Part shown: piece by piece, positions 1 to 10,983 of the stretch | How the letters are laid out: the number at the start of each line of letters is the position of its first letter | Numbering within the stretch: position 1 is the stretch's first letter | Origin: Grifola frondosa | Taxonomy: Eukaryota; Basidiomycota; Agaricomycetes; Polyporales; Grifolaceae | NCBI GenBank assembly: GCA_001683735.1 | Contig: LUGG01000003.1 | Span: 2,232,001 to 2,296,000 of the forward strand | Length of the DNA stretch: 64,000 nucleotides | Direction: 5' to 3' | Translations under genes and position numbers: made by a program | Notes under the pieces: generated by a model | Database searches by the model: none | Told to the model about the DNA's origin: nothing | Seen by the model: the letters and a program-made list of their open reading frames with translations, nothing else

Positions 1-2
1 TG

Positions 3-143
3 GAAGCTGGCTTGGTTACTGCTCGCAAGGTGCGGAAGAACTTGGGCAAGAAGCGGATGAAGGGAAATGAGCTATTGGAAGCTGAAGACTCGCTCGGTGA
101 GGATGGGGCCGAGTCCAGCGACCGTGCGTCGAAGCATCCGTGA
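3..143 (+). CDS. C-terminal end of an unidentified gene (5' part outside window)
   Basis: An open frame runs from the left edge to a TGA at 141-143 and encodes 46 residues. The start is strongly basic (RKVRKNLGKKRMK) and is followed by an acidic stretch (LLEAEDSLGEDGAESSD). Such a Lys/Arg-rich then acidic tail is common at the end of nucleolar or nuclear proteins, but no family can be named from this little sequence. It could also be a chance open frame; codon use looks like that of the neighbouring genes. Confidence 0.4.
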   Translation, partial: EAGLVTARKVRKNLGKKRMKGNELLEAEDSLGEDGAESSDRASKHP

Positions 144-784
144 AACAGTGGTGAGGAGGTTCAGAATGTCGCATAGGTCATAGGAGAACATTGTGTTGTT
201 TGTTTCGCAGTGCACGTTATATCCTACCATCGTTCGTTTCGAGAATGTTGTCGTGCGATTTACAGTACTCGATTTCATGTATTGGAATACAGATATTGTT
301 CTTCGAAATCCGGAAATCTTGAAATCACTGCGCATAAACAATGCTCGGTGCAAAGCAGCGCTGCGAGTGTGATTCAGCTACAACAATTCATGGATGTCAT
401 TGGGAGTTCCTTACGAAGTGGATATGGCGCCGTGAATTAAGCAGGACTTCAGAGCTTAAGTAGCGGATGGTTTGTTGTAAAAAAATAGGAACTATTGACA
501 TATAGCCCCTACAATACATAGCCAACACAATTTCCTGTAATGTCCTGCGACATGGAGACTGGAGCGAGGGAACAAATGTGTGTAGTCTGAACGCGCTTAA
601 CACTCTTGCGTCCGTATTGCGCATAACTGATTATGCTCAACTTTACTATGTCGCACTGCAACGTTGTCAATCTTGCATTCAAACATCAATGAATCACTGC
701 GGGTCTGACGCGTGTATATTGAGACCAGTACTGTACATGCGAAACAAACTGTATCATACTAGACAAAATCCATGCTGAGTGTCG
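144..784. other. Intergenic stretch
   Basis: Short overlapping open frames on both strands show no conserved motif and none is long. No RNA gene or repeat is recognisable. It separates the partial gene on the left from the 3' end of the KDZ transposase gene. Confidence 0.5.
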
Positions 785-3700
785 CTAGTTCTCGGGAAGA
801 CTACCAAGGTCGTCGAAGAAGCCGACGAGATTGTCCGCATCCTGCTCATCTTCGACCCCTGGGATTTGCTCATCCTCTTCATGATCCACATCATCACTGT
901 CTGACCTATTCGAAGTATAAAGAGTCCATGAAGGTAGAGGGATGTCAGTCGCAAGATCAACGTCTCGACCTATACGATGGCCATATGTAAGCTTCCCAGT
1001 GAAGCCACGCAACCGCGATGCCTTGTACAACCATTCCACGATGCAGTGATGTATCTTATCACGATACTGCCAATGTTCTGAAAGCTCGCGGGCAAGGCTA
1101 CAGTCCATAAGATAGCACTCCTTGATGGCACGGTAATAGTCAACGTGCTCGTCCACCATCCACGTGAAAAGGCGAGCGATCTCAATGTTTAATCGCTGAA
1201 TTTCCTCCTGCACCCGCTTGATGTTGAAATAGATGTTCATAGCATCGCGATTGGCCCGCTGAGCCCAAGGCAGAGCTCGAATATCTTGGCGTGCGTCCCG
1301 GAGGATATCAACATCGGCGACGGAGACCATGTCCATCAGATTGCTCCACGATAACTCGGGGCGAGGAGGATCGAGTTCGGAGGCGCACTTGTTATATTCA
1401 GATAGAGCCTTGCAGATGGCTACCGCTCGCGCTCGCAGTGCCTTTCTGATCTTTTCGCGAAGCTTGTATCCTACGTACAAAGATCAGTAATGTTTCTGAT
1501 GATGAGATTGAACTCACCAATACCACTCATCCCTAGCTTTGCGAGTTCCAGTAGTCGCTGAACAACAAGACGTTCAAGTTTATCCAACACCAGCCAATAG
1601 TCTCGAAGCCTCAGCTCCACAACCATGCTGTCGAACTCTGGCATGCCGGGGATCCAACGCTCAACGATCTGGAGTTCATCTTCTATTCGAAGAACGCTCT
1701 TCGCATGCCCGCCGTCTATTCCACGATGTGCGACGTGCCGTTTGCAGTTTTCTCAGCTCTTGCTCACTGATGCACTGAATTCTGGCTTGTGTGAGCGAAC
1801 TCAGAGCCCCGTCGGTGGCTCTAGCCTCAGCGCTGCAATGGAAAATGTGAATATCAATATTACATGTAACAAAACCTCCGAGCATACCTTGTGGTCGCAA
1901 AATTGCCCAGCGCAGCCATATAATCGACCTTTCGGAGGATTTCAGGGGGCTCGGATTTCAAAGTGAGCAGATATGCGTGCTCCTGTTCGAGGTAGTCTTC
2001 GTAGTCGCTAGACGTCGTCTTCAACTCCTTCTCGTACATGTCGAGCTTCCGAGTACTATCCCTAATGATGTTCAGAGCCTGCTTGTAGTTGTTGAAAATG
2101 AACTGCCCTATATAACTCAGTGAGATGGGGATTCGGACCTGACGCGGACAACATACCAGTTTCGGCATGCTTCTGTTCACCCCAAAATCCGAAGAATTGT
2201 TCGATCGCCTGATGATGATGGAACGAAGTCGACAGTCGAGTCCGAGATGCAAGCGCATTGGACTCGGAAAATACTCGCTCGCATCCTTCAAAATCTTCCT
2301 TGCCGACGCCATCCATGTACATTGGATGCCAATAAACCTGACATAGCCGGTTATGGCTATGCCCATGGAAGGCAGGCACGACGCCGGACATGCACTTGAG
2401 GTCGGCGGACAAGCCGAGACTGCTGGACCTCAGAGTTTTGGCAAATTCGCAAGCAATATCATACCCAAGCTTGACGTCCGAGCCATATACTTCCATAAGT
2501 TTGTCGACAATGGCCAGTGGATATTTCATGCTAGTGGAAAGATAGTTAGCTTGACTGCAAAGAAAAAAATAAAATGTGATGCTCATACGTACAGTTCACC
2601 GCTTCTGATCATGTCGCACATAGTCAGCAGTTGTCCATGCCGGCACAGGCATACAAAGATCCCCGTCACTGCGAACAATGCGAACATCTTCTTCCGGGCC
2701 TCGTGCCCCACATTGCGCCAACGCTGATAGCAAATCGACGTGGGGTCGCCACCATTGCCACCGACATCTGCGTCATTCTCATTAACCAATCCATCGTCAT
2801 CGTTCACGGAGTGGCCCGCATGGGGCGCCGGGGTGCTTGAGGATTGCTGTCATTCGTGGGCACCTTCTGTAAACACGACTGATTAATGAAATGCTCTATT
2901 CTACATGGATTGAGCGCACCTCTTTCGACTGACATACTTCATCCTTGAAGCGATCAACTTCAGCAGTGGAGATCCACATATCTGTACGACACGTCCGATC
3001 TTCATGGCGCTGAACACCGACGCGAAAGATATTGTCGACGAGCTTGAGTGATTGATTGCCATTCATGGTTGTGAGTAGGGAGAACTTTAGTGGAACCTCA
3101 TCGTCGACCTTATACAAACAAGCAGCGCAAGCGTTCAGCATGTGCCAGTTCGGTACATCACGCTGAAGCGCCGACCATACTCGCTCATCTACGCCGTGGA
3201 TGATATCAAGATAGACGTCAAATGCGATACTGAATTGATCGACAAGCACACGCCGGTATGGAACCTACATATATCAGACCCGACAATGCAAAACGTAGAG
3301 CGATGACTCACCATGTGAAGATAGCATAGCACCCGAACAATTCCCTGAATGCTTAGTCGGGGGCACACCCGATGGAGTTGACGATATGCCTCAAGCACAT
3401 CGAATGCCAGTGCAACTGTTGGGTTCCTAGGAGCAGTACCCAAATAACCATTCCGCGCTAGCGTTATATTGGTCCTAGTGTGCGGAGAGAGCAGATAGAA
3501 ATGACGAACAGAGCAATCTACATGACTGGCGTAGTTAGTTGGGATGCAGAATACGATATAACAACATTACTTACTGAAAAACTCGACGACGAACATATCC
3601 CAACAATATCTTCATCCTCCAGGCAGAGCACACGACGGTCTGACTTTCCAGCCATATACGCCTCCACGAGATCTTCGTGTTGGTCCCGCCACTCCTTATT

Positions 3701-4199
3701 GCGAATTGTCGTCCGATCCCTATGCGTATGCATGTCCTTTCGCTTTCTATCCAACCAATGATGTAAGTGAAAGTACAAAAACAATATCGTAACACATACC
3801 TATCCCCCACAGAAAGACTCCTGACATAACTCCACCTCTCTGCCCGCATTGCTAGTAAACATACCCTCCTCGCCCGGTGGCATGGAGGACAACATCAAGT
3901 CGTCCATCTCGTGGTCCTCGCCGCTAGGACCATTCAAGGCATCGACTTCCATGAGATGCTGCCTATCTTCAAAACTAAAACCTATTGATTGCAGGTAAGA
4001 ATGAGTGAAGATGTATGAGTATAAACAATAATAACAAACCTGCAAATTGCTCTCGACGAAGCCTCTCAGCCTCCATACAACGCTTCGGGGCATCACTCAA
4101 ACGATGCACCTCTGTGTGAGGTGCCCTACCTGGCCCACGACCATACCAGACCTTGACGCTATGAGAAAGATAGGATTTTGTCTTTTTCTTCATGCCCAT
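785..4199 (-). CDS. KDZ (Kyakuja-Dileera-Zisupton) transposase with CxC1-like N-terminal region
   Basis: A multi-exon gene read right to left. Consecutive frames give the KDZ signature: the N-terminal motif GYLGTAPRNPTVALAFDVLE, then VPNWHMLNACAACLY, TGIFVCLCRHGQLLTMCDMI, LGYDIACEF, PAFHGHSHNRLCQ, DFEGCERVFSESNALASRTR and a long helical C-terminus ending in an acidic tail. KDZ proteins are RNase H-fold cut-and-paste transposases that are numerous in mushroom genomes. All segments are open and join across plausible short introns, so the copy is structurally complete. One likely catalytic Asp appears as Asn: the segment reads TTMNGNQSLKL (around 3040-3070) where relatives usually have DGN. The start is placed at the basic MGMKKKTKSYL segment. 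No terminal inverted repeats or target duplications were found. Exon limits are approximate; the family call is firm. Confidence 0.85.
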
Positions 4200-4262
4200 G
4201 CCCCGAAGAGAACCCTACAGAGAAGAAGACCTCAAGAAAGACCAGATGGATAAGTTGTCACC

Positions 4263-4590
4263 GCCGCCTGTTGAGAGCAATGAGAAAGGGTTGCTGTCGC
4301 CGTGGGGAACAATGAGAAGAGTAAGAGGGACCGTTGGGTGGAGGAGACGTGGTCGGCGACAGTGGGAAAGCATCGCCGCGGCCGGTGAAAATGATAAGGA
4401 GAGTGGGAGGGATGGAGAGGAGAGGAGACGTGGTCCGTGGCAGTGAGAAAGCGGTGCCGCTGACGCTGAGGACGATGAGGAGAGTGGGGGGGACGTTGAG
4501 GGGATGAGACGTGGTCGGAGGCAATGAGAAAGCAGCACTGCCGCTGTTAAGAACGATGAGGAGAGTGGGGGATGATGGGGGGAGAAGACG
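4263..4590. repeat. Minisatellite, four copies of a purine-rich unit of about 81 bp
   Basis: Units begin near 4263, 4344, 4425 and 4506. Each contains a form of GAGACGTGGTC, then GCAATGAGAAAGC, then GATGAGGAGAGTGGG. The inner units are 81 bp and the last is slightly shorter. The array lies just upstream of the KDZ start. Because the unit is a multiple of three, one minus frame runs open through all copies and gives a Ser/Pro/Leu-rich peptide, which is most likely not a real protein. Confidence 0.8.
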
Positions 4591-5521
4591 TTGAGAGAGT
4601 AAGCACCAGAATTCGAACATAGATACCCGTTTGGGTAAGTCGTGTGAACAAATCGGGAATTGATGTGGATCGAGCTTGCCCTAATCATCCGGGAACTTGG
4701 GGAGAGATCTGGCATCGTGGATCCAGGCACGTGGTCTGCCCAGCGCCCCAACGGATTGTTTAACTTTCCCACACGATTCCCACATGCCTCCCTTATAGAC
4801 TCTCCTCAGCGGGGAGATATTTACTTAAAATATATTTACCATAGAGAGGGGTAAAAAAATCAGAATATGTGAGGCGGGAGAAGTAATAGGTGAGAATGCT
4901 TACTTGATTTCCCGAAATGGAACGATTATCTAAGATGGAGTCGGGAATCTAAGTAAGTTCGAGAGCACCCAAGATAAGCCTGAATGAGATATCAAAAAAG
5001 CGCGAGGGAGTGGGCCACGTGCATGGGCGGGAAAGCACGCAGAGGGCGCGCCAGCATCCTTTGTGGGAGGCACGCGGAGGGCGGGAGCACGTGCCGGGAC
5101 AGGTCGGAATGTGGGGAGGGCAGTAGAAGCTGAACACCGTCGTGGCAACCATGCCGAACGGGACCATCAGTGGCAGATGACGCCAGCGCCACAGGATCTT
5201 TTTGGCCATTTCTCACCGGGCGGGAGATTTGGCTGGGAACCGCACTAACTAGGGGGATCACATGATATGGACTGTTCCCACTAATTAGTGGGACACCGTG
5301 GGACGATCAGGTGGATGATCCGGGAATGCGATTAGGTCACACAGACTAAGGCGCTTGTCTTCCAGTTGAACAATTCCAGCCTTTCGTCATTTGTGATTAG
5401 ACACTAGTGGGAACCCGTGCCTTCAGCATGGAAAGCCAGTAAGCAACAGACAACATTAATGCATTAATCACCAAATGTTACTGTTTAGTTAGTAACTGTT
5501 AAGTAGTAACTGTTAAATGAT

Positions 5522-5932
5522 TGTTAGATGACACAAATATTACCATATTTGGTGAATTTGTGCATGCTCCATAGTCACGTGACATACCCTGCTCATGTTA
5601 CACTCAGTGCTGACAATGACTTGAGTTCAGAAACAAAATGAGTGCTGTGTTAAGAATGAGACATCAGTCTGTCATCAATGAGATAATGTTAGTGAGACTG
5701 GACACTGTTCTCCATGTGTTACTGCAACTCCGTCCAGGTTTAGTAAAAGTGACGTTTCCACGTGGGTTAGCCCATCACGTCACCCCTCGTCTTTTGTATT
5801 AAGGATGTGCTATAAGTCTAACAAGATCCGCTTGTATCGATAGCTCACAACCAGCGCCACCTTGTAGAACACTAGATGAGGGGAGCCTCGAATGCAATGC
5901 TTGTTCAGTTCAGTATACCGTGGCAAATAACA
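5522..5932. mobile_element. Possible solo LTR, weak candidate
   Basis: The 411-bp segment begins TGTTAGATGACAC and ends GGCAAATAACA, giving 5-bp inverted ends TGTTA/TAACA of the TG...CA retroelement type. It has TATA-like sequence near its middle-right part (TTTTGTATTAAGG, GTGCTATAAG). Flanking pentamers (ATGAT and ACCGA) do not match, so no target duplication supports it, and no second copy is in the window. Fungal Copia LTRs often look like this, but the call is an inference. Confidence 0.25.
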
Positions 5933-6000
5933 ACCGACAACAACTGAGGATGTGGTCAAGGGGCATGCAAAAATCGGATTTCGCACATAGGGTCCGAATT

Positions 6001-6346
6001 CCCGGTTAAGGTCCCTCAGACCCCCCCCCTCCCCCGTGGGAACTTCTCACGCGCCATATATAGTAATAATAGCCTAATGCGGAGGTCACAAAGCTGGGCG
6101 CTACATTATGTTACAGAGTTATGTCACACTATGACAGTCACGGAGGCGCCGTGTGATATACAACGGCGAACATTTAAGCCTCCCACACCCCCTTCAAAGG
6201 CATGAGTGCTATAAAAGTAATGTTAGAAGACTGCAAAAGTGTCTTTCAGTCCACTCTCATGGCCCCAAAGCAATATTTCACCCTAAATTATCGCACAAGA
6301 AAAGCCGGTTAAGGGACCTCCAGACCCCCCCCCCCTCCCCCTACCC
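6001..6346 (+). repeat. Duplicated poly-C motif (6001-6037 and 6304-6346)
   Basis: Both copies read CCGGTTAAGG, then a few bases, then CTC(C)AGA followed by a C-run broken by a single T. They are about 300 bp apart in the same orientation. Function unknown; C-runs this long are also prone to consensus error. Confidence 0.6.
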
Positions 6347-6707
6347 CATGTGCCGGAATCTGCCGGTGCATACCCCTTGGATGTGGTGGTGGATTGCTTG
6401 GCCGTAGCGGCGGGCGCTCAGTATGTGCGAGCAAGGTTAACAAAAAAGGAAATATTAAGATCATCCTCAAGCCTCAACGTTACTCAACACCCGGTCCCAG
6501 TCTTGAATAGCATCACGCTGTAGCATGACGTTCCAAGACAACTCGAGCATATCTTCCATTGGACGTTTACAGTGATAACGGCACAGGTCGACCATCATAA
6601 AATGTGGTCTAGTTTCACTTTCACTCACATGCTACACACCATTTAGAGGTCATCGCAGGAAGGGCAATCCTCTCTTCCTCGTCGCCCGTCTCCCGTACGA
6701 TTGAGAG

Positions 6708-7842
6708 ATGACCATAGTCGACAACGTCGACAAGTCTCAAATCGAGTATTATGGGCCGTGGGTGGTCCTCTTCGCTTCTGGGAATCAAAAGCTATACAAC
6801 CATTCTCTGTCCTCAAACGATGGGCTAGGAAGCGCAATTTTTTAGTTTATAGGTGAGTTGCACGCATACTCTTGTTTGTGATGGTAATAGACTGGAGATT
6901 TTCACGCGCCAGGATCACGCGTCGACGTTTATGGTATTGAGCAGCCCCCACAGAATGGCGCGATGACCATGTCGAATTATACCCTGGACCAGCAGGTTCC
7001 CGTCATGCACACCTCAAATGCTTCGTGGGTGACAGAGCAAGACATGATCAATTTCTATTCCTCTGGGGACATCTCTTTTGGGTATCATGTACTCGTCATC
7101 AACGTCACGGAAGCCAGCACATCAACGCCCTATTATCTGGACTTTATCGTGTACGACGACATGGATACGTCCTTGTCTTCCATGTCTTCGACCTCGAGTA
7201 CAGGTACGGCGACGAGCACGACGGACACTGGTTTGCCGTCAATATCTACCACATCTGTTGTGGAACAATCTAACCATGACCATGTCAATGCGATCGTGGG
7301 GAGTGATAGGAGGGGCGGTAGGGATCATTGCGACATTCCTTGCGATCGTTTTCTTCTGTTTCGGACGTCGAGTGTTGCACCGTCATACCGCACGGAAGAG
7401 AGGTATGTTTATCGAACTGTCCCACTTGCGATGGCTGTGCTCATACGGATGCGCAGGTATCCGGTCAGAGTTTCCTACGAAGATAACGCCGTACTTTGCT
7501 TCCCGTCTTGTTTCCTCACCTCACATGAGCGAAGCACGGTCTCCGACACTACTACAAGCTAGCAGAGCACCACGCGAGCGTTCGTCATTGAACCCTCTCG
7601 AGGCGACTCCGAGCTTCTTCACTCTTACCCCGGAGGACTCCACATCGCCGGCTGGCCTAGGGACTTTGATGGTTTCACCATCCGGTTCTCGATTGTCCAC
7701 TTCTCACAAATCGGGCATGCCTCCGCCTGTTGCGTCCGGGCCTCCCGCAGCGCATCAGGCAGATTCGGGCCTGCACTTCAGGCCGGAGACAACATCATCG
7801 GAAGTTGCGCCAGACGTACCGCCTCTGTACACGTCGAACTGA
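6708..7842 (+). pseudogene. Single-pass membrane protein gene interrupted by one in-frame amber codon
   Basis: Proposed exons are 6708-6852, 6913-7230, 7310-7402 and 7457-7842; together 942 nt, a multiple of three. The product has a family layout frequent in Agaricomycetes: an N-terminal extracellular beta-rich region (VDNVDKSQIEYYGPW, GSRVDVYG, SYxLD-like NYTLDQQ, FYSSGDISFGYH, PYYLDFIVYD), a Ser/Thr-rich stalk, a transmembrane helix (VGIIATFLAIVFFCF) and a Pro/Ser-rich cytoplasmic tail ending PPLYTSN. The 60-bp intron 6853-6912 joins FIG to SRVDVYG exactly as expected, but three codons before it the frame reads TAG at 6843-6845, where relatives usually have a polar residue such as Gln. Everything after the stop is open, so this is a very recent loss, a consensus error or a read-through codon. 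The intron at 7231-7309 is the least certain. No signal peptide exon was identified upstream. Confidence 0.6.
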
Positions 7843-8280
7843 TGATCCGGGAATGCGGTTAGGTTGTTCGGTACACTGTGATGTGAGTGGTCGATGAGTG
7901 GCCTGGGTTAGAGGAGACATTTCTTTATACCTATGTTAAGATCTTATCTCATTCCTAACTAAGCTTCGAGATCTGACAACTGTATTCATGGTTTACTCGT
8001 ACTCGCGTTTGTGCTCAAAAATATGCAATTGGTCTATCGTATGTTAGCTGGTGATGTTCACATTTTTTGTCGGGGCCGTGACGATGAACGGACTGGTTCT
8101 GACTCGGTTTACCAATTTTGGTGAACAATGAATGGTTCGGTTCGGCTGCGGGCGCTAGTGACTTGGCAAATTGAACGCTACCTACTGCCACGCTGAGTGG
8201 CATTGCCATTCACCACGCTTCAATACGGCCACCAGCGGCCACCAGCAGTCACCAGCTCATGCTTTCAGCTCCCTCGGTAC

Positions 8281-8287
8281 TATAAAG
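8281..8287 (+). promoter_or_regulatory. TATA box of the downstream gene
   Basis: TATAAAG lies 58 bp upstream of the ATG at 8345, the usual spacing for a fungal TATA box and short leader. It argues for starting the protein at 8345 instead of at the in-frame ATG at 8171, which lies upstream of the TATA box. The remaining sequence between 7843 and 8344 shows only repeated CACCAG motifs at 8230-8255. Confidence 0.5.
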
Positions 8288-8344
8288 TCCCTTTGTTCTG
8301 TGTTTTCGGCCGCCCAGCGTGAACACCTCTTGTCCTCGACCATT

Positions 8345-9679
8345 ATGACACCAGAGCCGAATTCAAGCATCGCAGCAACAACATCTAGAAGTGAAACTGA
8401 GGGAATCGTGCCCATGGTACATCTCGAAGTCCCGAATGATACTACGACTCTCACTTCCACTTCCCAGAATGTGAGTGAAGAGCCGTGTTTCACGAGCAAC
8501 GCACCAAATCCTCAAGGTTGTCTTCCAAAGTCTGTGGACGCGATGCCCGCGTCCTCGTCAACGTTGTTCGCGATTCAAGGTCCCGCAACCGATGACGATC
8601 CACCATCTTTGGTATTGGCGCGAGAACAACACGCTCAGCATATGCTGAACACGTATCATATCAAAGTGCGCGACTTCGCATACGAGAGCACGTTGCCGCC
8701 CCTCGCCTCCGTGCACCGTAAAGTCGAAGCGGGACCAAGGCCTTTGAAGCGTACGAGAGCATATCTCGAGCCAGAGGGCACGCCAGACCCCGACGTGCAG
8801 ACGACGTACTACACCGACTCCAACGCAACTGACCCCAGCCAGGGCGAGCTCGTCATCAAGAAGCCGAAACCCCTCGCGCGAAGGCCTACGGAGCCCGCAG
8901 ACACATTTTTGCGGATGCCTGCTCTGCGTGCAATGGGACTTGGCACATTTTATGCGCCTAGAGCCCAGCCTTATGCACCCGCAGCTTGCGCAGACGCTCG
9001 GACTCCCTCTACGCCCACAAAGGCATCCTGTGCTCCGGTTGTACCCCAGTCCTCCCTTGGCATAGATGTTGAGTGTTCGCAGGGCACGTCTCATGATTCC
9101 GAGCCGTGGGTAGACACACCGCCAGTTACGCCCGGTGGGTCGTATATCCTGCACGTGGCCGATTCTACATCACCTCTTCAGCTCGATGGAGCATCACAGC
9201 GGCCTCCACCTGCGGAGGACGTAACAATTTCGCAGCGTGGTTTCTCGTCAGGACGCTTGCAGACTTCCGCATCGCTGGAGCTTCCTCACGTTCCGGCGCA
9301 GTCGACTGCACCCTCAAGCCCCTTCGCCCAAGGTGGGCCCTTCCCGTCCGCAGAGTTCCGAGCCCCATCTGTGTCTCCTTGTCCCTCTTTTTCTCGCAGC
9401 CCCCGACGTCCCTCGAGATCTCCGCCACGGAAGAATATGCGGCGTGAGCGCTGCGACGCCGCTGACACAGACTCGGGGGTCGCCGAAGGCTCGGCGACTC
9501 GCTACAATATGCGCAACAGAACTGTGACATCGACCATTCAGGGTCCAGGTCCCAGTGATGCCCATGCACCACAAGGCCGTGTTGGGCTGCGCCGATCGAG
9601 GCGGTCTCCGTCAAGGAACCGGAAGCCTTCAAGCTCGTCTTCCAAGTCCAAGCCACTTTCTAAGAAGACCCAAAGATGA
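8345..9679 (+). CDS. Hypothetical disordered protein with basic Ser/Arg-rich C-terminus
   Basis: A single uninterrupted frame of 444 codons with no obvious intron. The protein is rich in Ser, Thr, Pro and Ala and low in hydrophobic residues, so it is probably largely disordered. A short conserved-looking block lies at residues about 100-140 (LVLAREQHAQHMLNTYHIKV). The last third is basic and Ser-rich, with SRSPRRPSRSPPRK, TRYNMRNRT and a Ser/Lys tail, suggesting a nuclear or nucleic-acid-associated protein. No catalytic domain is visible and I do not recognise the family. The start is chosen from the TATA position. Confidence 0.7.
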   Translation: MTPEPNSSIAATTSRSETEGIVPMVHLEVPNDTTTLTSTSQNVSEEPCFTSNAPNPQGCLPKSVDAMPASSSTLFAIQGPATDDDPPSLVLAREQHAQHMLNTYHIKVRDFAYESTLPPLASVHRKVEAGPRPLKRTRAYLEPEGTPDPDVQTTYYTDSNATDPSQGELVIKKPKPLARRPTEPADTFLRMPALRAMGLGTFYAPRAQPYAPAACADARTPSTPTKASCAPVVPQSSLGIDVECSQGTSHDSEPWVDTPPVTPGGSYILHVADSTSPLQLDGASQRPPPAEDVTISQRGFSSGRLQTSASLELPHVPAQSTAPSSPFAQGGPFPSAEFRAPSVSPCPSFSRSPRRPSRSPPRKNMRRERCDAADTDSGVAEGSATRYNMRNRTVTSTIQGPGPSDAHAPQGRVGLRRSRRSPSRNRKPSSSSSKSKPLSKKTQR

Positions 9680-10149
9680 TATACGACATCGCTCGCAAAG
9701 TTGTCTGTGAGGTCAGAAGCCGAAGATTCGTGAGAGATATCGGAAGTTGGGAGTCCGGAGTGATGTGTGCATTACATTCTTTATTTGCCATTTGCATGTT
9801 GATCCTACATTATTACCCTTGGCGCACCCATTGCTATCTATGTATCTTTGCTGTTGCTGACTATCTGCATTGCGTCAGAAGGTTGATATTTGTATGCATA
9901 GACTGGGATTTATTTCAACACATTCGACCTACAGGGCAGACCTGTATTCGGACTCAAGGTAGAAGCACTCTTTGGATGCCAGAACGCAGAGGCGGGAACT
10001 ATGTATGTACTTCCATAATCAATGAACACATGTTCATTCACGCGCAACAAGCTGTTACAACAACAAGAGGTGACCAGTCTGGGAACGAACGTACGATTGG
10101 TCTTAGGAAGTTTGGATATCGACATTGTCGAATGAGTGAAACGTGACGT
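9680..10149. other. Intergenic / 3' UTR sequence
   Basis: Open frames exist on the plus strand but have no recognisable domain and are rich in Cys, Tyr and His, as expected of non-coding DNA. No RNA gene is seen. Confidence 0.4.
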
Positions 10150-10833
10150 AGGTTGTCTTCCCCTTAGTGATGAGGTAGAACCCCACACGCTGTGTATCGG
10201 CTCCGTTCTTGAATGCAATGAGCTCCGAGCTCTCCCTAGCAGCCCACCCCCATCCTTGAAACAGGACGTCAAGAGGTACCAGGAATCTTCTCCGCCGGTG
10301 TATTTGCTCACGAAACAGTGCATGTCCTGGCCCGACACGTTCCTTATGTAAAATACATCGCCGATATACGGCTGTACAAATAGTTTAGGATGCATCAGTA
10401 TGTGGTTAAGTGATGCAGGACACTAACAAAGACTGGAATTCTTTGCAAAATCGGCTCGTTGCTTTTGGGTGCCATTGTAGGTTCTACTAGTTCGAACTCT
10501 AAATCTACGATAGCAGCGAAGAGATAGATGAGAACATCAAAACGCACTGAAGAAAGGCCAATACTGGTGACGCAAAATACTCGAACGAGCAGATGCAGCT
10601 GCCCTCGCTATGCAGTTACTCTTGTAATGCGGCATACGTGGGGGCGGTTCGATAGAAGCGATTCCACTAGGAAGATACATCAGCGAGCCTGGTATAAGAA
10701 CCGCGGCAAACTCACTCCAGTTACGTTCAGGTTCGGGGAAGACGGTTTTTGTGTGAACTTCAAGATGGGCCGTTCTCGCTAGCGGCACAAGAGCCAGACG
10801 TGAATGAAAGAATGGTTTATATGTTGAAGGCAA
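10150..10833 (-). pseudogene. Probable relic of a cytochrome P450 C-terminal region
   Basis: Minus-strand segments resemble the last part of basidiomycete P450s. LALVPLARTAHLEV and VIPGSLMYLPSGI recall the region after the K-helix. RFDVLIYLFAAIVDLEFELVEP followed by EPILQRIPVF resembles the L-helix and the C-terminal segment that follows the heme cysteine. The heme-binding FxxGxRxCxG motif is not intact in any frame; only a garbled match can be read just before RFDV. Frames change without convincing introns. The upstream three quarters of a P450 is absent, because haspin begins its 3' end at 10984. The identification rests on pattern similarity and is tentative. Confidence 0.35.
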
Positions 10834-10983
10834 GGCGTTGCTCTAGGTTCTAGAATTGCGATGTGCAGCGGAGAAGATAATACAAATTTCAAGACCAATC
10901 ATTGATGCATGCATGTGAATCTAGACACAAGAGGAAATGGGGTATATAACATACGTGACGGAACCCAATATGCACAAGACTAT

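Larger units (their letters stand above)
4600..6707. other. Gene-poor interval with short repeats
   Basis: No coding frame with conserved content is visible in this 2.1 kb. It contains a perfect palindrome reading CCCACTAATTAGTGGG near 5278, repeated TAACTGTTAA motifs at 5488-5518, a weak LTR candidate and a duplicated poly-C motif. The mix suggests decayed mobile-element sequence. Confidence 0.5.

Noticed and set aside
4215..4772. 185-codon minus-strand frame rich in Ser, Leu and Pro
   Set aside because: It is open only because the 81-bp minisatellite is a multiple of three; no domain is present.
5277..5292. Perfect palindrome CCCACTAATTAGTGGG as a transposon end or operator
   Set aside because: Single occurrence with no partner repeat and no nearby gene; kept only as a note in the interval description.
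7078..7842. 254-codon frame taken as one protein
   Set aside because: It merges the third and fourth exons of the membrane-protein gene with intron sequence; its first part is out of frame with the conserved ectodomain.
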